From Bacteroidota bacterium (GTDB lineage Bacteria > Bacteroidota > Bacteroidia > Flavobacteriales > Weeksellaceae): a stretch of DNA of 30,259 bases. The stretch spans positions 1-30,259 of the forward strand of contig JAEWYW010000021.1 in NCBI GenBank assembly GCA_023458535.1, in the 5' to 3' direction. The translations under genes were made by a program, and so were the position numbers. Shown piece by piece: positions 7,505 through 14,188 of this stretch (position 1 is its first letter; each line of letters begins with the position of its first letter). The notes beneath the pieces are model-generated. The model ran no database searches. It was not told the DNA's origin and saw only the letters and a program-made list of their open reading frames with translations.

Positions 7505-8398
7505 ATGGAAGTCATTTTATCGGTCAAAAATCTTACCAAAAAGTTCAAACGAACGGTGGTTAATAATTTATCCTTCGATGTTGAAAGAGGGAACGTCTAC
7601 GGAATTTTGGGTCCCAACGGAAGCGGAAAATCCACCACATTTGGTATGCTTTTATCAACAATAAATCCCACATCTGGCGAGTGGAAGTGGTTTGGTGAGG
7701 AAGGTACTACTACCGATACCCTCAAAAAAATCGGCGCAATTATCGAGCAGCCCAACTTTTATCCCTATCTAAACGCTGAAAAAAATCTTAAAATTGTTGC
7801 TGAAATAAAAGGAACACCCTACGAGAGGATAGATGAAGTTTTGTCACTAGTGGGTTTACTTGAAAGAAAAAATGACGCTTTCCGCACCTATTCATTAGGA
7901 ATGAAACAGCGTTTGTCTATCGCTTCTGCCTTGCTTAATAAGCCGGAAGTTCTTATTTTAGACGAACCTACCAATGGTTTGGATCCTGAAGGAATTATTC
8001 AGATAAGAGATATCATTACGCATATTGCTAAGCAGGGAATTACCATTATCATTGCCAGTCACCTTTTGGATGAGATTGAAAAAATATGCTCTCACGTGGT
8101 AGTTTTAAAAGAAGGCACAGCCATCTACAGTGGTAGTGTAGAGGCGATGAGCAGCAGCAAAGGCTATTTTGAACTTAAAGCTGAAGACAATAAGCAACTG
8201 GCAGGAACATTGGAAGAAATGAATCTTTTCCAGTCTATAAAGATAGAAGATGACCACTTGATGGCTTTTCTAAAAGATGATATTTCAGGATCTGATCTTA
8301 ACAAAAAACTAGTAAACAAAGGGATTTATCTTTCTCAAATCAACAGAAAAAAACAATCCTTAGAAAACCAATTTTTAGAACTTGTAAAAAAGAAATAA
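7505..8398 (+). CDS. ABC transporter ATP-binding protein
   Basis: 297 residues. Walker A GPNGSGKST at 36-44, Q-loop region IEQPNF (80-85), signature YSLGMKQRLS (129-138, a variant of LSGGQ), Walker B VLILDEP (149-155) and switch His186 (IASHLLDE). The layout and the variant signature fit the ABC-2/drug-export subfamily (CcmA/BcrA-like), which pump peptides, antibiotics or lipids outward. About 75 extra residues follow the nucleotide domain. The permease gene starts one base after its stop, so the two form an operon. Substrate unknown. Confidence 0.93.
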   Translation: MEVILSVKNLTKKFKRTVVNNLSFDVERGNVYGILGPNGSGKSTTFGMLLSTINPTSGEWKWFGEEGTTTDTLKKIGAIIEQPNFYPYLNAEKNLKIVAEIKGTPYERIDEVLSLVGLLERKNDAFRTYSLGMKQRLSIASALLNKPEVLILDEPTNGLDPEGIIQIRDIITHIAKQGITIIIASHLLDEIEKICSHVVVLKEGTAIYSGSVEAMSSSKGYFELKAEDNKQLAGTLEEMNLFQSIKIEDDHLMAFLKDDISGSDLNKKLVNKGIYLSQINRKKQSLENQFLELVKKK

Positions 8399-8399
8399 C

Positions 8400-9248
8400 A
8401 TGAGGAGACTTTTAACATTAGAGTACTATAAAAACTTTACTTATAGGCCATTTCAAATATTTTCTATTCTTTATTTCGCCATCATTATCGGGCTTTTATT
8501 CATCGGGTTGGTTGATATTAACGTTACTGAAGGTTTCCAAATCAATTTAAAAGAACAAGGTATTTACAATTTCCCAGGCATTTGGAATTTCACCACTTGG
8601 ATTGTTGCCATTTTAAAAATATTTCTTGGGCTCATCATTGTATTCTCCATCTGTCAGGAGTTTACCAACCGAATGTTCAAACAAAATACCATTGATGGAT
8701 TGAGCCGTGGAGAATTTATCACCTCCAAGCTCATTACAATCTTTATATTTACACTTATTTCTACAGTAGTAGTATTTATCCTTACATTAATTTTAGGGTT
8801 TAGCTATTCCGAGTCTACAGATTCAAAACTGGTTTATGAAGAAATGTTTTTTATTCTTCATTATTTCTTGAAACTATTTGCTTTCTTTAGTTTCCTGATG
8901 TTTATTTCTATTTTATTTAGAAAATCAATTTTTGTATTGCTCGCTTTATTCCTATGGTGGATTATGGAGGCTATCCTGAGCGGAGTAGAAAGTTTTATTA
9001 AATTTAAAGGGTTGGCCAACGAACAGGCTGCAGCGGTAATGAAAGAATCTTTCTTCTTCAGTAAAATATTACCTTTAGAAAGCATGTCACAATTACTCCC
9101 CAACCCAATTATGAGATTGAAGGCAGCCAAAATTTTTGGAGTACCTTATCAGTTTCAGTATCCAACAGAAAGCGTTATTGCCTGCATCATTTGGTGTGCG
9201 CTTTTCATCTTCGGTTCCTATTGGATTCTTAAGAAAAGGGATTGGTAA
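8400..9248 (+). CDS. ABC-2 type transporter permease
   Basis: 282 residues with about six hydrophobic segments (near 20-40, 65-85, 110-130, 150-180, 180-195, 255-275), a polar extracytoplasmic stretch after the first, and a basic C-terminus ending KKRDW. This is the membrane partner of the ATPase that ends one base upstream. The SGVESFIKF and LESMSQLLPNPIM regions sit before the last helix, as in ABC-2 exporters of Bacteroidota. A terminator follows, so this is a two-gene operon. Substrate cannot be inferred. Confidence 0.88.
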   Translation: MRRLLTLEYYKNFTYRPFQIFSILYFAIIIGLLFIGLVDINVTEGFQINLKEQGIYNFPGIWNFTTWIVAILKIFLGLIIVFSICQEFTNRMFKQNTIDGLSRGEFITSKLITIFIFTLISTVVVFILTLILGFSYSESTDSKLVYEEMFFILHYFLKLFAFFSFLMFISILFRKSIFVLLALFLWWIMEAILSGVESFIKFKGLANEQAAAVMKESFFFSKILPLESMSQLLPNPIMRLKAAKIFGVPYQFQYPTESVIACIIWCALFIFGSYWILKKRDW

Positions 9249-9260
9249 AATAAAAATTAC

Positions 9261-9301
9261 AAAAACGTTGTCACAGTTTCAAAGCTAGGCAACGTTTTTT
9301 T
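9261..9301 (+). terminator. Intrinsic terminator after the ABC transporter operon
   Basis: AAAAACGTTG (9261-9270) pairs with CAACGTTTTT (9290-9299), extendable inward by a T-G and a C-G pair; the loop is about 15-19 bases and a T-run follows. It sits just after the permease stop. Confidence 0.7.
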
Positions 9302-9325
9302 ATTCTTAAACTCTTTAAAAATCAT

Positions 9326-9333
9326 TAAATTTG
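9326..9333 (+). promoter_or_regulatory. Bacteroidota -7 box for alaS
   Basis: TAAATTTG matches TANNTTTG, 51 bases before the alaS start. The transcript leader would contain the heptamer-periodic sequence at 9343-9377. Confidence 0.5.
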
Positions 9334-9342
9334 CAATCTTAT

Positions 9343-9377
9343 AAAAGCTAGAAGCATGATGCCAAAAGCTAAAAGCC
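9343..9377 (+). repeat. Degenerate heptamer tandem repeat in the alaS leader
   Basis: Five consecutive 7-base units: AAAAGCT, AGAAGCA, TGATGCC, AAAAGCT, AAAAGCC. The consensus is close to ARAAGCY and resembles the TAGAAGT (rotated AGAAGTT) units at 24092. It lies between the -7 box and the start codon. Confidence 0.6.
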
Positions 9378-9384
9378 AAAAAAT

Positions 9385-11988
9385 ATGACTTCACAAGAAA
9401 TACGCCAGCAATTTTTAGACTTTTTCAAAAGCAAAGAACACCTTATTGTGCCTTCTGCGCCGATTGTTTTAAAAGATGACCCAACACTAATGTTTTCCAA
9501 TTCGGGGATGACGCAGTTTAAGGATTATTTTTTAGGATACAAAGAACCAAAAGCGTCAAGAATTGCCGACACTCAGAAATGTTTAAGAGTTTCCGGGAAA
9601 CATAACGATTTGGATGATGTGGGTCGAGACACCTATCACCACACCATGTTTGAGATGTTGGGAAACTGGTCTTTTGGTGATTATTTCAAGAAAGAAGCTA
9701 TTGATTGGGCTTGGGAATTGTTGACGAAAGTATATGGAATTCCTAAAGAAAATCTATACGTGACTATTTTTGAAGGTGATGCTTCTGAAAATCTGGAGCG
9801 CGATACCGAAGCTTATGATTTTTGGAAAGCGCATATCGATGAAAGCCGTATCATCAACGGAAATAAGAAAGATAATTTCTGGGAAATGGGTGCGAGTGGA
9901 CCTTGTGGACCATGTTCTGAAATTCATGTGGATTTGAGAACGGAAGAAGAAAAAGCAAAAGTTTCTGGTTTGGACTTGGTGAACAACGACCATCCGCAAG
10001 TAGTCGAAATCTGGAATTTGGTTTTCATGCAATACAACCGTAAAGCAGACGGAAGTCTAGAAAATCTTCCTGCAAAGCACATTGATACCGGAATGGGCTT
10101 TGAGCGTCTTTGCATGGCATTACAACATAAAGAATCCAATTACGATACCGATGTTTTTACACCTTTAATTGCTAAGGTTGAAGAACTTTCAGGGAAAAAA
10201 TATACTGGAATTTTAACCGACGAAAAAGACATTGCAATTCGTGTGGTGGTGGATCATATCCGTGCGGTGTCTTTTGCGATTGCTGACGGACAATTGCCGT
10301 CCAACAACGGTGCTGGTTATGTTATTCGCCGAATTTTGAGAAGAGCAATTTCGTATGCGTATCGTTTCTTGGGCATGAAAGAGCCGTTCCTTTTTGAATT
10401 GGTTTCTGTTTTGAAAAACCAGATGGGCAAATTCTTCCCTGAGCTTGAAAAACAGGAAAGACTGGTTACTGAAGTGATTAAAGAAGAAGAAAATTCATTC
10501 TTAAAAACCATTGAACACGGTTTAATTCGGGTTGAGAAATTAATTGAGCAAACCCTTTCTAAAAACGAAAAAGTGCTTCCAAGTGAAGAAGTTTTCGAAT
10601 TGTACGACACCTACGGTTTCCCAGATGATTTAACACGAATTATTGCTGAAGAAAAAGGTCTAACGATTGACGAAGCTGGTTTCGAAGCAGAAATGCAAAA
10701 GCAAAAGCAACGTTCCAAAAAAGATTCGGCTGCAAAAGTATACGACTGGGTAGTTTTGGAGGAGAAACCGGAGACTTTCGTGGGTTATGACCAAACCGAA
10801 AGCGAAGTCATGATTACTCGTTACAGAAAAGTCGAAAACAAAGACGGTGAATTTTACCAAATTGTTTTAGACAATACGCCTTTTTACCCAGAAGGCGGTG
10901 GACAAGTGGGTGATAAAGGAAGCTTGGAAAATGCAGTTGAAAACATCGAGGTTTTGGAAACAAAAAAGGAAAATAATTTGATTATTTCTTTAATTAAAGA
11001 TCTTCCGAAAGATGCTGGAGCTGTTTTTTATGCTAAAGTCAATCATTCCGATCGAAGAAATTCTCAGGCCAACCACTCCGGAACACACTTGTTGCATGAA
11101 GCTTTGAGAGAGGTTTTAGGAACGCATGTGGAACAAAAAGGATCGTATGTGGGACCAGATTATCTTCGTTTCGATTTCTCGCATTTTTCGAAAATGAATG
11201 AAGAGGAACTGGCATTGGTAGAGCAAAAAGTAAACGAAAAAATCAAAGAAAATATCGCCTTGCAGGAGTTCAGAAGCATTCCGATTCAGGAAGCTTTAGA
11301 TAAAGGCGCTATGGCATTATTTGGCGAAAAATACGGCGACAATGTACGCATGATTCAGTTTGGAACTTCAATGGAATTGTGCGGTGGAACGCACGTGAAA
11401 TCCACTGGTGAAATTGGTCACTTCAAATTGGTTTCTGAAGCATCTGCAGCAGCGGGAATCAGACGTATTGAAGCCATTTCTGGCGATAAAGCACAGGAAT
11501 ATTATCAGTCGTTGGAAAATCAAATTTCTGAGCTTTCTCAATTATTGAAATCAAAAGATGTCTTGAAATCCGTTGAAAAATTGATGGAAGAAAATCATAT
11601 TTTGAAAACCGAATTGGACGCTTTCAAAAAAGAAAAAGCAAAAGGCGAAATCTCCGATTGGAAAAATGCGTACGTGCAGAAAGGAGACAAGCAGCTTTTG
11701 GTAAAGAAAACTTCATTAGATGCGGCTTCTGTAAAAGACATCGTATTCGAATTGAAACGTGAAATACCAAATTCAGTTACTGTAATTCTTTCCGATGCTG
11801 ATGGAAAACCGATGATTACCGTTGGCGTTTCCCAAGATTTGGAGAAAACCTACCAAGCAGGAGCAATTGTAAAAGATCTGGCTAAAGAAATTCAAGGCGG
11901 AGGTGGCGGAAATCCAGGTTTTGCTACTGCAGGCGGAAAAAATCTGGAAGGTTTAGAAAATGCCTATCAGAAAGCAATTAACCTATAG
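9385..11988 (+). CDS. alaS: Alanine--tRNA ligase
   Basis: 867 residues, full length for bacterial AlaRS. Charges tRNA-Ala with alanine and edits mischarged Ser/Gly. The class II catalytic core opens with IRQQFLDFFKSKEHLIVPSA; the editing domain has the zinc-type motif HSGTHLLH starting near residue 564 and CGGTH near residue 666; the C-terminal C-Ala domain ends in a glycine-rich GGGGGNPGFATAGG segment. It is monocistronic, with a -7 box upstream and a strong terminator downstream. The leader carries heptamer repeats. No oddities in the coding sequence. Confidence 0.98.
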   Translation: MTSQEIRQQFLDFFKSKEHLIVPSAPIVLKDDPTLMFSNSGMTQFKDYFLGYKEPKASRIADTQKCLRVSGKHNDLDDVGRDTYHHTMFEMLGNWSFGDYFKKEAIDWAWELLTKVYGIPKENLYVTIFEGDASENLERDTEAYDFWKAHIDESRIINGNKKDNFWEMGASGPCGPCSEIHVDLRTEEEKAKVSGLDLVNNDHPQVVEIWNLVFMQYNRKADGSLENLPAKHIDTGMGFERLCMALQHKESNYDTDVFTPLIAKVEELSGKKYTGILTDEKDIAIRVVVDHIRAVSFAIADGQLPSNNGAGYVIRRILRRAISYAYRFLGMKEPFLFELVSVLKNQMGKFFPELEKQERLVTEVIKEEENSFLKTIEHGLIRVEKLIEQTLSKNEKVLPSEEVFELYDTYGFPDDLTRIIAEEKGLTIDEAGFEAEMQKQKQRSKKDSAAKVYDWVVLEEKPETFVGYDQTESEVMITRYRKVENKDGEFYQIVLDNTPFYPEGGGQVGDKGSLENAVENIEVLETKKENNLIISLIKDLPKDAGAVFYAKVNHSDRRNSQANHSGTHLLHEALREVLGTHVEQKGSYVGPDYLRFDFSHFSKMNEEELALVEQKVNEKIKENIALQEFRSIPIQEALDKGAMALFGEKYGDNVRMIQFGTSMELCGGTHVKSTGEIGHFKLVSEASAAAGIRRIEAISGDKAQEYYQSLENQISELSQLLKSKDVLKSVEKLMEENHILKTELDAFKKEKAKGEISDWKNAYVQKGDKQLLVKKTSLDAASVKDIVFELKREIPNSVTVILSDADGKPMITVGVSQDLEKTYQAGAIVKDLAKEIQGGGGGNPGFATAGGKNLEGLENAYQKAINL

Positions 11989-12011
11989 ATATTTGCAATT
12001 TATAAAAAACC

Positions 12012-12039
12012 AAAGCTCCTGATGTTTCAGGAGCTTTTT
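12012..12039 (+). terminator. Intrinsic terminator after alaS
   Basis: AAAGCTCCTGA (12012-12022) and TCAGGAGCTTT (12027-12037) form a perfect 11-bp stem with loop TGTT, followed by T residues. It lies 23 bases after the alaS stop. Confidence 0.9.
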
Positions 12040-12194
12040 CATTATTAAAACCTATATCAATTATCAAATATTCAATGATTTTAAATTTTACGGTAATTTT
12101 TATCAATTTAATAAAACACGGCAATACTATGCAAAACTCAACAAAAGCCCATTAATAATGGTTTTATAAATGATTTTTGTCAATTTCACTCATG

Positions 12195-12210
12195 TCTGAT
12201 AAATATCAGA
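12195..12210. promoter_or_regulatory. Short inverted repeat upstream of the small-peptide promoter
   Basis: TCTGATA and TATCAGA, perfect complements separated by AA, centred about 55 bases upstream of the -7 box at 12259. It could be an operator, but AT-rich 7-bp palindromes can occur by chance. The rest of 12040-12258 shows no gene. Confidence 0.25.
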
Positions 12211-12258
12211 TTATCAAAAATTTCAAATATTATTAACAATTGTTTAATATTAGGTTCC

Positions 12259-12266
12259 TATCTTTG
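12259..12266 (+). promoter_or_regulatory. Bacteroidota -7 box for the small-peptide gene
   Basis: TATCTTTG, followed by CATCAG. The 10-base string TTTGCATCAG recurs at the promoter of the PhoX-like gene (12621-12630). A TTG at 12240-12242 might be the -33 element, though the spacing is short. Confidence 0.55.
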
Positions 12267-12294
12267 CATCAGTAAAATTCAAAAACACATCGTT

Positions 12295-12378
12295 ATGAAC
12301 CTAAAACAACACTGGCCAATTCTTGCAATCTCTTTATGGGCAATTTTAGTAACTGTTACCATCTTCGCTCAGAGATAA
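12295..12378 (+). CDS. Small hydrophobic membrane peptide, 27 residues
   Basis: Not recognised. The ORF encodes MNLKQHWPILAISLWAILVT then VTIFAQR: a basic/polar start, one hydrophobic span of about 17 residues with two Trp, and a short polar end. It is the only ORF found between a good -7 box (28 bases upstream) and a 20-bp perfect hairpin (62 bases downstream), which makes a complete small transcription unit. The end TIFAQR also looks like a signal peptide cut right after its cleavage site, so a decayed secreted-protein gene is the main alternative. Other possibilities are a regulatory leader or the coding part of a small RNA. Confidence 0.45.
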   Translation: MNLKQHWPILAISLWAILVTVTIFAQR

Positions 12379-12440
12379 TAAGAATAAAAATTTGTATTGA
12401 CGTACATTCGTAATTAACGCGAGAGCAAAGATTACTAACC

Positions 12441-12487
12441 ATATAAAATTCCCAAGAAAATAATTCGTTTTCTTGGGAATTTTATAT
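12441..12487. terminator. Long perfect hairpin, probable bidirectional terminator
   Basis: The arms at 12441-12460 and 12468-12487 are perfectly complementary over 20 bp (core AATTCCCAAGAAAA / TTTTCTTGGGAATT) with loop TAATTCG. The outer part of the stem is A/T-rich, so TTTTATAT follows the GC core on both strands. It would end the small-peptide transcript. The stretch 12488-12616 beyond it holds nothing recognisable. Confidence 0.7.
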
Positions 12488-12616
12488 TTCAGACATCCTG
12501 TTCTTTATTTTTAGACATTCCAATTATTGATTTTCAATTAACATTATTGAGTTCAGAATCATTAAAACTTAAAAGTATCTTTTCAGTTTATTAAAACTCA
12601 GTTCATATTCAGGTGA

Positions 12617-12624
12617 TAGTTTTG
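12617..12624 (+). promoter_or_regulatory. Bacteroidota -7 box for the PhoX-like gene
   Basis: TAGTTTTG followed by CATCAG. It lies 22 bases before the ATG at 12647 and 10 before the ATG at 12635, favouring the downstream start. Confidence 0.5.
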
Positions 12625-12646
12625 CATCAGAAAAATGATATTAAAC

Positions 12647-14122
12647 ATGAAACTACATCACAGTATTGCAGCTTTTGCTTTTGTTGCTTTAACTTTCCAA
12701 AGTTGTAATGACGATTCTGGAACAGAGGAAAACCCTAACAACCCAGATATTAAAATTGAAAACTTTTCAAAAGAGCCTGCTTTTGTTTACGCAATGCCAG
12801 GTTTTGAAAATCTAACCATCAATACCCTAATTTCAAGTTCAGATGTGCTTCCACAATCTCCCAACTTTGTATTTGCTGGTCAGCCAGACGGAATGGGAAT
12901 CATGAAAGATCCTGCATCTAGTGGTTATTTGATGATCACCAACCACGAAATTACTCAATCTGTTTCAAGAGTTTATCTGGATAAAACATTCAAACCCGTA
13001 AAAGGAGAATATATACTTAACGGAATCGGTGGTATGACAAGATTATGTTCTGCTACACTTGCCACTTTAGAAACTCATGGTTTCAGTGCTTTCTTAACTG
13101 CTGGGGAATCTGGACAAGAAAGTATGGTGCATGCCATAAATCCATTATCTCCCGCTTCACAAGCTTCTGATAATACAAGAGTAAAACCAGCATTAGGAAA
13201 AGCTTCAATGGAGAATGCGGTGCCACTTCCGAAAGATGTTTCCAATGGGAAAACCTATGTTTTGATTGGTGAAGATCAATCTTATTCAACTTCACATCAG
13301 TCTGCTGGGCAGTTGATTATGTATGTAGGCACTACACAGGGCGATCTTGATAATGGTAAGCTTTATGCCTTAAAGAGAACTAACAATAATTATACAGAAA
13401 CTGATATTGTAAAAGGAAGTTCTTATGATGTAGAGTTTGTTGAAATTCCAAATGCTAAAAACCTTACTGGAGCGCAAATCAATCAGAAAAACATCGATAA
13501 CAATGCGATCAGGTTTTCAAGAGTTGAAGATGTAGATTATAGAAAAGGTGCAGGAAAAGGAAGAGAAATCTATTTTACAGCCACTGGCGAATCCAACGAT
13601 GGTATCAACCCAAAACCAGGTTTCACAATGTGGGGAAGAATATATAAATTGGTTCTTAACGAAAACAATATGCTTACAGGTAAACTGGAACTGGTTGCAG
13701 AAGGAGATTCAAACCCTGGAAACAACATCATCAACCCAGATAACCTTTGCGTAACTGAAAACTATGTTTACATTCAGGAAGACGGAGATTCTTATTACCA
13801 AGCTGCCAACCACGACTCTTATATCTGGCAGTTTAATATCGCCACAAAGCAATACAAACCTTGGTTGAATATGAAGCACAACAGAACCGATGCAGCATGG
13901 CAAACCGCTTATAACCAATCTGGGAATTTAGGAAAATTCGGATCTTGGGAGTTCGGAGCAATGGTTGACGTTTCCGACATTATTGGAGTACCAAACACAT
14001 TTGCAGTAAACATTCACTCGCATACTTGGCAGAAAGATGCCTTTAAAAATGCTGATGGAGCCGGTGTAAACACCAATAAAGAAGGCGGACAAACAGTAAT
14101 CATCAGAAACGTTCAGAGATAA
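12647..14122 (+). CDS. PhoX-like (DUF839) phosphatase, lipoprotein
   Basis: 491 residues from the chosen start; an in-frame ATG at 12635 would add MILN, but it lies so close to the -7 box that 12647 is preferred and gives a neat lipoprotein signal (LTFQSC, Cys20). The mature part resembles the PhoX/DUF839 family: GQPDGMGI, ITNHEI, GIGGMTRLCSATLATLETHGF, GEDQSY, and a C-terminal segment DGDSYYQAANHDSYIWQF with NPDNLCVTENYVY. PhoX enzymes are Ca2+/Fe3+-dependent alkaline phosphatases; the Cys in RLCSATL may be the iron ligand (inference). Activity on phosphate esters is likely but not proven. It is separated from the next gene by a terminator-like hairpin. Confidence 0.8.
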   Translation: MKLHHSIAAFAFVALTFQSCNDDSGTEENPNNPDIKIENFSKEPAFVYAMPGFENLTINTLISSSDVLPQSPNFVFAGQPDGMGIMKDPASSGYLMITNHEITQSVSRVYLDKTFKPVKGEYILNGIGGMTRLCSATLATLETHGFSAFLTAGESGQESMVHAINPLSPASQASDNTRVKPALGKASMENAVPLPKDVSNGKTYVLIGEDQSYSTSHQSAGQLIMYVGTTQGDLDNGKLYALKRTNNNYTETDIVKGSSYDVEFVEIPNAKNLTGAQINQKNIDNNAIRFSRVEDVDYRKGAGKGREIYFTATGESNDGINPKPGFTMWGRIYKLVLNENNMLTGKLELVAEGDSNPGNNIINPDNLCVTENYVYIQEDGDSYYQAANHDSYIWQFNIATKQYKPWLNMKHNRTDAAWQTAYNQSGNLGKFGSWEFGAMVDVSDIIGVPNTFAVNIHSHTWQKDAFKNADGAGVNTNKEGGQTVIIRNVQR

Positions 14123-14144
14123 TCTATTTATTAACATTTTCTTT

Positions 14145-14181
14145 AAAGTATCAGCAGATTTTTTTTCTGTTGGTACTTTTT
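14145..14181 (+). terminator. Intrinsic terminator between the PhoX-like gene and the haem peroxidase gene
   Basis: AAAGTATCAGCAGA (14145-14158) pairs with TCTGTTGGTACTTT (14166-14179) over 14 bp with two G-T wobbles and a 7-base T loop, followed by more T. The structure ends only 7 bases before the ATG of the next gene, so it would also cover that gene's ribosome-binding region. Confidence 0.75.
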
Positions 14182-14188
14182 CGCAATT

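Noticed and set aside
12379..12440. Possible second small ORF or separate small RNA before the hairpin
   Set aside because: No start codon with a useful frame and no separate promoter; best seen as the 3' untranslated part of the small-peptide transcript.
12635..12646. First ATG as the PhoX-like start
   Set aside because: It would fall within a few bases of the predicted transcription start; the next ATG gives a typical lipoprotein signal. Not excluded, since leaderless starts seem to occur here.
13083..13295. Antisense ORF within the PhoX-like gene
   Set aside because: No homology recognised and fully explained by the sense coding region.
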